9,275 nt of DNA from SURF-32 sp964648365 (GCA_964648365.1 CAZYLK010000215.1:1-9275), one strand, 5' to 3'; numbered from the stretch's first letter, positions 1 through 6,786 are shown. Numbers and translations are program-made. The notes: a model not told the origin generated them from the sequence alone.

Positions 1-33
1 GCAATCGCACAAGGTTTTTCTGCCAGTTTTTCC

Positions 34-63
34 TTGACACGCCTGGGCCGAGTCTCGTAACCT
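34..63 (+). promoter_or_regulatory. Candidate sigma70-type promoter
   Basis: A perfect -35 box TTGACA lies at 34-39. An 18-bp spacer separates it from a weak -10, TAACCT, at 58-63 (3 of 6 consensus positions). It points rightward into a hairpin-rich stretch with no convincing gene. It would start a transcript near position 70. The -35 match is good, but the weak -10 keeps confidence low. Confidence 0.3.
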
Positions 64-400
64 AGCCATTGCTGCTGAGGAAACCATGCCGATCCGGGTG
101 AAGCCCGGTGGCGCATGTGTTGAGCGTGACTCTATCAATACCTCCGTGGGAGGTAGCGGTTGTGTTCGCGCCGGTAGCATCCCCATCTGTCGAAATCCGC
201 GGCTTCGCGCTTAGCGATTGTTGCGCGCCGCTCCGGGTTTCTTGCGGTTTTGCATCGCGCAGACGTCTCGCCGCCGCTACGACGGGTGCCGGCCGTGACG
301 TGGTGCGTCCGCGCAGCGGAAACCCCGCTGCTGGCTACTCGTTCACCGCAACCTGCGGCACTTGTGCAAATGCATCAGCGTCCGTGCGCGGCGATACGAT
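64..400. other. Gene-free, hairpin-rich stretch; possible structured RNA
   Basis: No convincing protein gene is seen here; the long open frames are antisense shadows of the minus-strand gene. Three clean stem-loops occur. At 85-117 an outer stem CATGC/GCATG encloses CCGGG-TGAAG-CCCGG. At 139-155 there is TACCTCC-GTG-GGAGGTA. At 313-331 there is GCAGCGG-AAACC-CCGCTGC. A 42-codon frame (86-214) has GAGG five bases before its ATG, but that ATG lies inside the first stem and the product resembles nothing I know. With the TTGACA box upstream, a structured non-coding RNA or leader is possible. It does not match any RNA class I recognise (RNase P, SRP, tmRNA or common riboswitches). Confidence 0.3.
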
Positions 401-439
401 TGCCGGCAACTCAACCGGCACAGGCGACGCGAGTCGCCT
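401..439 (-). terminator. Tandem 3' hairpins of the dockerin-like gene
   Basis: Two perfect stem-loops lie back to back, 20 bases beyond the stop codon of the minus-strand gene. Plus-strand reading gives TGCCGG-(8 nt)-CCGGCA at 401-420 and AGGCGAC-GCGA-GTCGCCT at 422-439, the second with a 7-bp stem and a tetraloop. Placement suggests transcription termination or mRNA 3'-end protection. There is no T-tract in either direction, so this is not a textbook intrinsic terminator. The pair could also belong to a structured RNA reading from the left. Confidence 0.4.
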
Positions 440-458
440 CGCCGTGCAGGCACGTCCA

Positions 459-1277
459 CTACTCCCCGCCCGTGAATCGGTTCTGGAACTCGGCGAAGTC
501 GCGCAGGTCGGTGTCGCTGTCGCCGTCGAAGTCGGCGAAGCGGCACCCCGGCCCGGCGTCCGCGTCCGGACCGCTCTGGGAGAAGCACTCGTGGACGAAG
601 TAGTGATCAAACAAATCGCGGTCGTCGTCGCTATCATAATCGCCGGATGCGTCCTGAGGTATGCGCCCAAAACGTATGAATTCCCATCGGGTTGTGCTTT
701 CGAGATACCATGCCTTGCTCCGCCAATTGAAGTCCGACCGTTCTGTCGGAAATGGTCCTTCGGGGATTCCCTCATGGACGATCTGTCCGTCTATGTACCA
801 GACGAACCGTTCTGTCCCGAAGATGTCAATCCTGAATGTATGCGGCTTCCCCTGTGCTATCTCTCTGTACTCGAGAGGTCGCCTGAACCCGATCAACTGG
901 ATGAGATCTTTGGCGATCGTAAACTTGTAGACGACTCCGAACACGTTGGCGATGGAGATAACGGCCGGTGCCGATCCGGGTATCTCGGATCGCTCCCCAT
1001 CGGTCTGCATACGCCACTCGACGAAGAATTCATCGACTCCGATGAAATCATCGAGGCTACGCCGATAGTCGAACTGCCCGCGATTCGGCCCCTCCGGGCA
1101 TCCGCCGCCGACGTGGTGCCACAGCCAGCCCTCGTCAAGCCAGTCCTCCGGATCGCAGTGGCGGTTGATCTCCTCCCATCCGGCGTCGACCGGGAAAACG
1201 GTGCATTCGTACGCGTGAACCTGAGCCGGGAGGGCCGGGCCAAGGAGGAAGGTGAGCGGTACGGTCAAGATGAACAT
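459..1277 (-). CDS. Secreted lectin-like protein with C-terminal dockerin/EF-hand-type repeats
   Basis: This is a 272-residue exported protein, probably placed at the cell surface or outside the cell. Residues 1-22 form a signal peptide ending VHA, although its n-region lacks Lys/Arg. Residues around 70-205 have the beta-strand-rich look of a concanavalin-like lectin/glucanase fold, with a WYIDGQ strand and a WEFIRFGRIP end. Residues 213-272 hold two Asp-rich EF-hand-like loops: DYDSDDDRDLFD near 213-224 and DFDGDSDTDLRD near 249-260, followed by FQNRFTGGE. I associate this tail with Planctomycetota secreted proteins; calcium binding is inferred. The start is firm because an in-frame stop lies just upstream and GGGAG sits eight bases before the ATG. 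The ligand is unknown. It diverges from the solenoid-protein gene across 83 bp. Confidence 0.85.
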   Translation of the reverse strand: MFILTVPLTFLLGPALPAQVHAYECTVFPVDAGWEEINRHCDPEDWLDEGWLWHHVGGGCPEGPNRGQFDYRRSLDDFIGVDEFFVEWRMQTDGERSEIPGSAPAVISIANVFGVVYKFTIAKDLIQLIGFRRPLEYREIAQGKPHTFRIDIFGTERFVWYIDGQIVHEGIPEGPFPTERSDFNWRSKAWYLESTTRWEFIRFGRIPQDASGDYDSDDDRDLFDHYFVHECFSQSGPDADAGPGCRFADFDGDSDTDLRDFAEFQNRFTGGE

Positions 1278-1330
1278 CGTCGATTCTCCCGGCCTTCAGA
1301 AGGAGCGGCATGTCGCTGTTCCACGGGAGA

Positions 1331-1360
1331 ATTGTACGCCTTTTGTGAAAGGGAAGTAAA
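1331..1360 (-). promoter_or_regulatory. Candidate promoter for the dockerin-like gene
   Basis: Read on the minus strand, TTTACT (plus 1355-1360) and TACAAT (plus 1331-1336) are separated by 18 bp. They match sigma70 boxes at 4 and 5 of 6 positions. The predicted leader is about 45-50 nt. The -35 box overlaps the ribosome binding site of the divergent solenoid gene, so expression of the two genes could interfere. No equally good promoter was found for the plus-strand gene. Confidence 0.4.
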
Positions 1361-3070
1361 GTGAGAAACAGAAGAACAAGACTCGCTGGTGCCTTCGCAC
1401 TGGCCACGAGTGCAGTTCTGGCCTATCCCGGGCAGTTACGAGGACAGACGTGCGTCACCAACCCGGGCGACGGTCCGGACATCTGCGCCGATTGGGACGA
1501 AACGCCTGATCCGGTGCATAATGACGATTTCTTCGTGACGTTTACTGACGACGATTATCCGGACGTCGTGCTGCACGCCGAGTCCCAGACGTGGCGCGTG
1601 TGGTCGGAGGATCCGAACAACTCCGCCAACCCCGGCGACATCGGCAACATCACGGTGCAGCAGTCCTTCGGCGGCCGCATCTACTCCGTCAAACTGAAGC
1701 GGGCGAACGGCACGCCCGGTGCGCGGGACGTCAAGAGCTTCGACCTCACGCAGTGCTGCGTCCAGTGGCGGTCGGACATCTACGACTCCGTCATCAGCGG
1801 CGACGTCGAGGGTGACATCCTGGCCGACTATGGGACCGTCGACGGCGGCGGTGAGCTTGAGCTTGAAGTCCAGGGCAGCGTCGGCGGCGAGGTGACGGCC
1901 CGCAAGATCGTCGGCGACGGCCTGGTCATCGACGGCGAACTGGGCGGCGACATGGACGTGGAAATCGTCGTCGAGGACAGCACGGTCGACATCAACTCTC
2001 TGGCCGACGGCATCGATCTCGATATCAACGCTATGGAAGCCGGTACGTCCTTCCGTATCGGCCATGACGTTCCCGCCAGCGTAGACATCTACGTCCACGA
2101 CTTCGGCGCAAACATCGACGTGGAGCTTGGCTATGCCCAGACCGGCGATTACGACGTCGATGGAGACGTGACTCTGAATGAGCCATCCGGACTGCCGGCC
2201 ACGACAGAGGTCACCGTCTACGGGAACGTCGGCGGAACCCTCGCCCTGGGCGATTTCGTGTATGGAACTGCTGTCGTGAATGGAAGCGTGGAAGCAGGTG
2301 GCTCCGTCGTGACGGGACTGCTCTTCGGCTCGCTGACGATTGGTACGGACGTGGCCGGCACGGTCTCCAGCGAACTCCAGGATGAGGCCGGCGAACTGAC
2401 CGTTTCCGGTGACGTCGCGACCGGAGGTGACATCAACATCGACACCTATCTCAACGGCTCGCTCACGGTCGTCGGCGACGTCGATGGCGACATCACGATC
2501 GGGGCGTACGGCACATTGGGCGGCGAAGTGCAGGGCGACCTCGACGTCGGCGCCGTCTTCGGCACGATCCGCGTCGTGGCTGGAACGGGCCTCGACGGCG
2601 ACGTCATCGACGGTGCTTCCATCACCGCAAAGCGGCTTGCCAACAACGGTCGCCTGATGATCGACGGCCTGTGCGACGCCCCGGTGATCGTCGAACGCGG
2701 CACCGGATCAGGCTCGCTGATCCAGATGATTCTGGGAATGGACGAGAACGCCACGCTCCAGATCAACGCCGACGAGGGCGAGCACGACGCCGCGGGCTAC
2801 GTCGTCATCGGCAACCCTGACCTCGTGCAGCAGGACGCCATCACGACCGAGGGATGCATCCGCATTTACGATGAGGACGACAGCGGTAACACGGGGGACT
2901 ATGGCAATCTGACCGGCACCATCACTGTCAATGGATGCCACGGCACGACGGCAAAGGATAACATCTGCATCGACGGGGATTTTTCGTCGACGTCGATCAT
3001 CTACATCCAGACCGGGTGCAATCCGCAAGTCCCGAGCGTCGAATACACGTGTACCGGCTGCCCTTCTTGA
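1361..3070 (+). CDS. Large secreted Asp/Gly-rich beta-solenoid-like protein
   Basis: This is a 569-residue exported protein of unknown function. A signal peptide occupies about residues 1-29 (Arg-rich n-region, then an Ala/Leu core). GTG is taken as the start because AAAGGGAAG precedes it at good spacing. The body is built of imperfect repeats with Gly-Asp-Val-x-Gly turns. They are clearest at residues 302, 323, 344, 366 and 388, about 21-22 residues each, as in GSLTIGTDVAG, GELTVSGDV and GSLTVVGDVDGDI. This period and the alternating Val/Ile/Leu suggest a right-handed beta-helix or bactofilin-like solenoid. The C-terminal part, after about 430, is Cys-containing and ends CTGCPS. The protein is strongly acidic, so calcium binding is plausible but unproven. 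It lacks a dockerin tail and any recognisable anchor. No catalytic motif is visible. A structural surface or scaffold role is an inference. Confidence 0.85.
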   Translation: MRNRRTRLAGAFALATSAVLAYPGQLRGQTCVTNPGDGPDICADWDETPDPVHNDDFFVTFTDDDYPDVVLHAESQTWRVWSEDPNNSANPGDIGNITVQQSFGGRIYSVKLKRANGTPGARDVKSFDLTQCCVQWRSDIYDSVISGDVEGDILADYGTVDGGGELELEVQGSVGGEVTARKIVGDGLVIDGELGGDMDVEIVVEDSTVDINSLADGIDLDINAMEAGTSFRIGHDVPASVDIYVHDFGANIDVELGYAQTGDYDVDGDVTLNEPSGLPATTEVTVYGNVGGTLALGDFVYGTAVVNGSVEAGGSVVTGLLFGSLTIGTDVAGTVSSELQDEAGELTVSGDVATGGDINIDTYLNGSLTVVGDVDGDITIGAYGTLGGEVQGDLDVGAVFGTIRVVAGTGLDGDVIDGASITAKRLANNGRLMIDGLCDAPVIVERGTGSGSLIQMILGMDENATLQINADEGEHDAAGYVVIGNPDLVQQDAITTEGCIRIYDEDDSGNTGDYGNLTGTITVNGCHGTTAKDNICIDGDFSSTSIIYIQTGCNPQVPSVEYTCTGCPS

Positions 3071-3101
3071 GCATGCCGCATTGCTGAACTGAGGACAAAA
3101 C

Positions 3102-3186
3102 GGGGCGTTCGCGCGACGCTGATTCCTGCGATCGACTGGCACGGGAAACCCGATGGCCGGCCGATCCCCAGCAGCGCGAACGCCCC
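3102..3186 (+). other. 85-nt nested stem-loop after the solenoid gene
   Basis: A perfect 13-bp inverted repeat (GGGGCGTTCGCGC at 3102-3114, complement at 3174-3186) begins 31 bases after the stop codon. Inside it, further arms pair in register: GCTG/CAGC (3118-3121 with 3169-3172), GATCG/CGATC (3130-3134 with 3162-3166), CTGGC/GCCGG with one G-U (3136-3140 with 3156-3160), and CGGG-AAA-CCCG at the tip (3142-3152). About 31 pairs form in 85 nt. It may end the solenoid transcript, but no T-run follows (TTCC only). A REP/MITE-like element or a structured RNA are alternatives. Confidence 0.6.
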
Positions 3187-3533
3187 TTCCATTGGTAGCC
3201 GAGCGGGCGTTAATCGTCCAGCGCCGCCACCCCCCGATTTCACGCGTGCGGGATACCGGGGCCGGGCATGTTTCTGCCACGGGCGCGGCCCCAGGCCCGT
3301 CCAACGCACCGCGAGACGCATTGTTCAAAAAAGCACGGAGCAGCGCCCTGACCCGCCCGTCCGACCGGGCGCCCGGCGCGGGCATCCCGCCGAATCCGGC
3401 GCCGGCAGGATCGCCCGCCGCAGCCCGGACCGGGTGCGTGACGCGGCGGGCGGGCAGCGGCCCTCCTGGCACGGCCCCTCCACGGGCGGATCTTCGACTT
3501 CCAGACCGTAGGCAACTCCGTGCGAAGCGTCAT
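3187..3533. other. Gene-free GC-rich stretch
   Basis: I see no supported gene here. All long frames give Arg/Pro/Ala-rich low-complexity products with no motif and no ribosome binding site, as expected for chance frames in high-GC DNA. A degenerate relative of the nearby palindromic repeat (CCGGCAGGAT at 3402-3411) is present. Frame 1 from about 3487 reads a more protein-like stretch (RIFDFQTVGNSVRSVITD) after a stop at 3439. It is too short to call a gene remnant. Confidence 0.5.
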
Positions 3534-3598
3534 CACGGACACGATGCCCGTGCAGTCACCGGCAGGATGCCCGTGGAATCACGGGCAGGATGCCCGTG
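3534..3598. repeat. Three tandem 23-bp palindromic repeats
   Basis: Three copies start at 3534, 3557 and 3580, spaced exactly 23 bp apart. The best copy is the 19-bp hairpin CACGGGC-AGGAT-GCCCGTG (3580-3598). The first two copies differ by a few bases in the left arm and loop, and all three keep the right arm GCCCGTG. A 4-bp linker follows each core. Translated, the motif gives GQDARAT-type peptides, which I recall as a recurrent artefact in planctomycete genomes. This is probably a dispersed REP-like repeat. It lies about 230 bp before ald and shows no CRISPR-like unique spacers. Confidence 0.7.
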
Positions 3599-3691
3599 CC
3601 ACGCGCGCGGCCCGGCGCTTCATGCGCCCCGCCGATCGTGTCAACACCCGCCCGGGCCCGATGGGCCCGATCCAGGCCCGACCCCCCGAAA

Positions 3692-3720
3692 TTGCACGTC
3701 TCCGCGGCCGCCACTAGAGT
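3692..3720 (+). promoter_or_regulatory. Candidate ald promoter
   Basis: TTGCAC (3692-3697) and TAGAGT (3715-3720) are separated by exactly 17 bp. They match sigma70 boxes at 3 and 4 of 6 positions. The implied leader before ald is about 100 nt and holds a small hairpin, CACCC-GTGC-GGGTG, at 3785-3798. Just upstream, a 9-bp direct repeat GGGCCCGAT occurs twice in tandem (3654-3662 and 3663-3671), each copy containing the palindrome GGGCCC. An operator role for it is speculative. Confidence 0.4.
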
Positions 3721-3829
3721 GACGCTCGCGTCCGGCCGCGCGAAAGCCCGGCATGTTTCGTGCAAGCGAATCTATCGCGGTCGACACCCGTGCGGGTGGC
3801 GCTACGGCGGCGTTTTCGGAGAGGCAGAC

Positions 3830-4942
3830 ATGATCGTCGGCGTACCCAAGGAGATTAAGACCCACGAATATCGCGTCGCCGTCACCCCGGTGGGCGTGGA
3901 CGAACTGGTGCGGCGGGGGCACCGCGTGCTGGTCGAGCATGAGGCGGGCGTCGGCTCGGGCATCCTCGACGAGGAGTACACGGCCGTGGGCGCCACCATC
4001 GTCAAGACCGCGGCCGAGGTCTTCGCCCAGGCGAACATGATCGTCAAGGTCAAGGAGCCGCTGGCGAAAGAGTGGCCCATGATGCGCGACGGGCAGGTGA
4101 TGTTCACCTACTTTCACTTCGCCGCGGACAAGGCGCTGACCGAGGGCGTGCTGGCGACGGGCAGCATCGCGATCGCCTACGAAACGATCACCGACCGGAA
4201 GGGCCGGCTGCCGCTGCTGACGCCGATGAGCGAAGTCGCGGGGAAGATGAGCATCCAGGAAGGGGCGAAATACCTCGAAAAGCCCATGATGGGGCGCGGC
4301 ATCCTGCTCGGCGGCGTTCCCGGTGTGCGGCCGGCGGAAGTGCTGATCATCGGCGGCGGCGTCGTCGGCACGAACGCCGCCAAGGTGGCCGCGGGGCTGG
4401 GCGCGAACGTGACCATCCTGGACGTGAACCTGGACCGCCTGCGCTACCTGGACGACGTCATGCCCGCCAACGTCCACACCGCCTACAGCGACCGCCTGAC
4501 GCTGATGCGGCTGATCGAGCGGTCGGACCTGGTGGTCGGCGCGGTGCTGATCCCCGGCGCGCGGTGCCCGATCCTCATCCCGCGCGAGGTGCTGGGGCGG
4601 ATGCAGAACGGCGCCGTGATCGTGGACGTCGGCGTGGACCAGGGCGGCTGCTGCGAGACGATCAAACCGACCACGCACGAAAACCCGACCTACATCGTGG
4701 ACAACGTGGTGCATTACGGCGTGGCGAACATGCCGGGCGCCGTGGGCCGCACGTCGACGTTTGCCCTGACGAACGCGACGCTGCCCTACACGCTGCGTCT
4801 GGCGGATCTGGGTTACGAAAAGGCCTGCCGTGCCGACTCCGGCCTGGCCGCGGGCGTGAACATGGAGCGTGGCAAGCTGACCAACGGACCGGTGGCGGAA
4901 GCGTTCAACATGAAGTGGGCGCCGTCGAGCGTGGCGGGGTGA
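3830..4942 (+). CDS. ald: Alanine dehydrogenase
   Basis: This 370-residue cytoplasmic enzyme interconverts L-alanine with pyruvate and ammonia using NAD+/NADH, linking amino-acid catabolism to central carbon. The length is that of the family. Key residues sit at the classical positions: Arg15 and Lys75 (pyruvate binding), His96 and Asp270 (catalysis, in GVDQGG). A Rossmann glycine loop GGGVVG lies at 175-180, with Asp198 at the end of the second strand for the NAD ribose. Conserved stretches include RVAVTP, VKVKEP, PLLTPMSEVAG and TNATLPY. The start is the ATG at 3830, with GGAGAGG just upstream. The frame stays open further upstream, but that part is Arg/Pro-rich and not conserved. It appears to be transcribed alone. 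No Lrp-type regulator is adjacent. Confidence 0.97.
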   Translation: MIVGVPKEIKTHEYRVAVTPVGVDELVRRGHRVLVEHEAGVGSGILDEEYTAVGATIVKTAAEVFAQANMIVKVKEPLAKEWPMMRDGQVMFTYFHFAADKALTEGVLATGSIAIAYETITDRKGRLPLLTPMSEVAGKMSIQEGAKYLEKPMMGRGILLGGVPGVRPAEVLIIGGGVVGTNAAKVAAGLGANVTILDVNLDRLRYLDDVMPANVHTAYSDRLTLMRLIERSDLVVGAVLIPGARCPILIPREVLGRMQNGAVIVDVGVDQGGCCETIKPTTHENPTYIVDNVVHYGVANMPGAVGRTSTFALTNATLPYTLRLADLGYEKACRADSGLAAGVNMERGKLTNGPVAEAFNMKWAPSSVAG

Positions 4943-4949
4943 GGGGGGA

Positions 4950-4974
4950 AGGCACGAAGGCACGACGGGACGAG
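4950..4974 (+). repeat. Purine-rich octamer repeat after ald
   Basis: Three degenerate octamers lie just after the ald stop codon: GGCACGAA, GGCACGAC and GGGACGAG (4951-4974). The 16 bases at 4950-4965 are a perfect inverted copy of 5141-5156 in the pyrimidine-rich tract before the adaptor gene. Together the arms could fold the whole spacer into a stem, possibly serving as the 3' end of ald. The rest of the spacer (4975-5105) shows no gene. Confidence 0.7.
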
Positions 4975-5105
4975 CGGGGCGCGAGCCCTGATATCGTAAG
5001 TAATTGTCGGGGTTCGCGGCGAGGCGTGGTTTTCGCATGCGCGCGTCGTGCGCCCATGTCGCAGCTTCCCGCATGCGTGCCTGCGTCTCCTCCTGCCGTC
5101 GCGCC

Positions 5106-5243
5106 TTAGTGCCTGCGCGCCTCTCTTCCCCTTCATGCCTTCGTGCCTTCGTGCCTCAGTGCCTCCGTGCCTTCTTCCTTCCGTGCCTTCTTCCTTCCGT
5201 GCCTTCTTCCTTCCGTGCCTTCTTCCGCCCGTGCCTTCGTGCC
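5106..5243 (+). repeat. Pyrimidine-rich octamer tandem tract before the adaptor gene
   Basis: About 17 octamers of type TTCGTGCC occur here. From 5132 to 5243 fourteen run in strict 8-bp phase. A 2-bp slip separates these from the first three. Within the tract, four copies of a 16-bp higher-order unit CGTGCCTTCTTCCTTC occur at 5166-5229, the last with two changes. Bottom-strand units are GGCACGAA-like. Open reading frames through the tract are artefacts of the repeat. It ends 35 bases before the adaptor start codon. Confidence 0.85.
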
Positions 5244-5253
5244 TGCTTCCGGT

Positions 5254-5271
5254 TACAATCCCGCCCCGGAG
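5254..5271 (+). promoter_or_regulatory. Candidate -10 box and ribosome binding site of the adaptor gene
   Basis: TACAAT (5254-5259) matches the -10 consensus at 5 of 6 positions and lies 19 bases before the ATG. No good -35 exists; the expected place is inside the octamer repeat tract. GGAG at 5268-5271 is seven bases from the ATG at 5279 and fixes that start. If the -10 is real, the leader is very short and the repeat tract lies in the promoter region, so changes in repeat number could alter expression. Confidence 0.35.
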
Positions 5272-5278
5272 TTGTGCC

Positions 5279-6706
5279 ATGAGAATCGTCATCGTCATCG
5301 TCGTCGTCATCGGCCTGCTTTCGGGCGCGTTGTACCTGGTCAGCCAGGGGGGCAGCGCGTTTGAGGACGCGGGTAAGCTCGCGACCGGCGCCCCGGGGCG
5401 GGTGCAGGTGCCCATCAGCGCCAGCGGCGAGGCACGCGAGCGGCAGCGAATCGACGTCAAGGCGGAGGCCAGCGGGACGATCATCGAGATTCCGGTCGAA
5501 GAGGGCGACGTGGTGGCGCCGGGCGATCTGCTGATCAAACTCGACACCGAGGAGGAGAACCGCAACGTCGAGCGTTTCCAGGCGGCGCTCAACCAGGCGA
5601 AGGCGAACCTGGAGCGCACGCGGACCGAATACGAGCAGACGCGAGAGAACATGCCGAGCAGAATCGCGCTCGCCGAGGCCGCGGTGGAACTGGCGGAGCA
5701 CGAGGTGGAGCACTTCCGCAACGAATACGAGAGCGTCAAGGCGGCCGCGGATCGCAACGACGCGTACAACCCGCGCGAGCTGAGTGCGGCCAAGCTCCAG
5801 TTTCTTCGACAGCAGAATAACCTCACGCAAGCCAGGATCGAGCTGGAGAACATCAAGCGCAACGCTCCCGGCAACATAGAAATCGCCAAGCAGTCTTACG
5901 AGGCAGCCAAGGCCAGTCAGGCGCAGGCCGAAGCACAGTTGCAGGACGCTCAGCGGCGCCTGCGCAAGACGGAAATCCGCAACGAGTATTCGCGCCCGTG
6001 CCGCGTCGTGCGCATCTACGTGTCGGAAGGACGCCTGGTTCAAAGCGCCGTCACCGGCTTCGGCGGGGGCGACCTGCTGATGGAACTTGCGGACGTCACC
6101 CAGATGGAGGTTGAGGCCGCGGTGGACGCGTCGGACATCTCCAGGGTTGCCGAGATGTTCGTCGAAGGCACGCGGCGGCGGGAGTCGATGGCGGACGCGG
6201 GCGGTGCGGCGGACGGCCCGCCGGCCACCAACGGGCACGCCGACACGAATCTCGAGCCATCCCATTCCACGGCGGAGATCGTCCCGCGGGCCGAGGACGA
6301 AGTCGTCGTGGAATTCGATTCGCTGAGCGGCAAGTCCTTCTTGGGGCGAATCGTCGAGATCGCCCAGAAGCCGGAGTGGGTGCAGAACATACCGACGTAT
6401 CCCGTGCGCATCCGGCTCGACGACAACGCCGACATCGAGTTGATTCGGCTCGGCATGCAGGGCAAGGTCGATTTTTGGCCCGTGGTGGACGAAGGGTTGT
6501 GCATCCCGCATGAGGCCGTACACAAGAACGCTGACGACGAGTACGTCGTTAAGCTGCCTGACCCGAAGAACCCGCGCGGCAAGCCGATCGACCGCAAGGT
6601 CGAGGTCGGTCTGACCGACGGTGCGAAGGTGGTGATTCACAGCGGGTTGACCGCGGACCAGAAGTTCTACGTCCGGCTGCCGGTGTGGCTCAACCCGGAG
6701 GGATGA
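5279..6706 (+). CDS. HlyD/MacA-family periplasmic adaptor (membrane fusion) protein
   Basis: This 475-residue adaptor should link an inner-membrane ABC exporter to the periplasm or outer membrane. Residues 3-22 are one hydrophobic anchor. A biotinyl-lipoyl-like half domain spans about 42-89 (ASGTIIEIPVEEGDVVAPGDLLIKLD). A long alpha-helical hairpin rich in Ala/Glu/Gln follows at about 90-232, then the returning lipoyl strands near 235-255 and beta-barrel and membrane-proximal domains to the end. Two oddities stand out. The usual I-x-A-P-x-D/S-G signature of the second lipoyl half is replaced by IRNEYSRPCRVV. A low-complexity Ala/Gly/Pro linker (about 300-335) interrupts the barrel region. ATG at 5279 is chosen for its GGAG and anchor; the longer frame upstream is repeat-encoded. 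The ABC ATPase lies 525 bp downstream. The substrate cannot be told. Confidence 0.88.
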   Translation: MRIVIVIVVVIGLLSGALYLVSQGGSAFEDAGKLATGAPGRVQVPISASGEARERQRIDVKAEASGTIIEIPVEEGDVVAPGDLLIKLDTEEENRNVERFQAALNQAKANLERTRTEYEQTRENMPSRIALAEAAVELAEHEVEHFRNEYESVKAAADRNDAYNPRELSAAKLQFLRQQNNLTQARIELENIKRNAPGNIEIAKQSYEAAKASQAQAEAQLQDAQRRLRKTEIRNEYSRPCRVVRIYVSEGRLVQSAVTGFGGGDLLMELADVTQMEVEAAVDASDISRVAEMFVEGTRRRESMADAGGAADGPPATNGHADTNLEPSHSTAEIVPRAEDEVVVEFDSLSGKSFLGRIVEIAQKPEWVQNIPTYPVRIRLDDNADIELIRLGMQGKVDFWPVVDEGLCIPHEAVHKNADDEYVVKLPDPKNPRGKPIDRKVEVGLTDGAKVVIHSGLTADQKFYVRLPVWLNPEG

Positions 6707-6732
6707 GCAGGGAATGAGGGAGCACAGGGGGT

Positions 6733-6786
6733 AAGGGAGTAAGGGAGTAAGGGAGTGAGGGAGTGAGGGAGTAAGGGAGTGAGGGG
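6733..6786 (+). repeat. Purine-rich octamer tandem tract after the adaptor gene
   Basis: Six full octamers of AAGGGAGT or GAGGGAGT and one partial copy begin 26 bases after the stop codon. Positions 6742-6780 are the left arm of a perfect 39-bp inverted repeat whose right arm is 7153-7191, before the ABC ATPase. The strand is almost pure purine apart from one T per unit, so unusual DNA structures are possible. Confidence 0.9.

Noticed and set aside
86..214. 42-codon frame with GAGG before its ATG
   Set aside because: The spacing is acceptable, but the start lies inside a stem-loop, the peptide resembles nothing known, and no conservation can be tested. It is kept only as a possibility within the structured region.
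108..1364. Long plus-strand open frame of 418 codons
   Set aside because: It lies antisense to the dockerin-like gene, shows no motif or ribosome binding site, and has the composition of a high-GC shadow frame.
3534..3598. CRISPR array
   Set aside because: The linkers between palindromes are only 4 bp, so there are no spacers, and no cas gene is present.
3153..3722. 189-codon plus-strand frame between the solenoid gene and ald
   Set aside because: The product is Arg/Pro/Ala-rich without motifs and runs through palindromic repeats; no ribosome binding site was seen.
3590..3829. N-terminal extension of the ald frame
   Set aside because: The conserved ald N-terminus (MIVGVPKEIK) starts at 3830 with a good ribosome binding site. 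The upstream part is low-complexity and contains the candidate promoter.
3641..5074. 477-codon minus-strand frame over ald
   Set aside because: It is a mirror frame of a strongly supported enzyme gene, rich in His/Arg/Asp as expected of such shadows.
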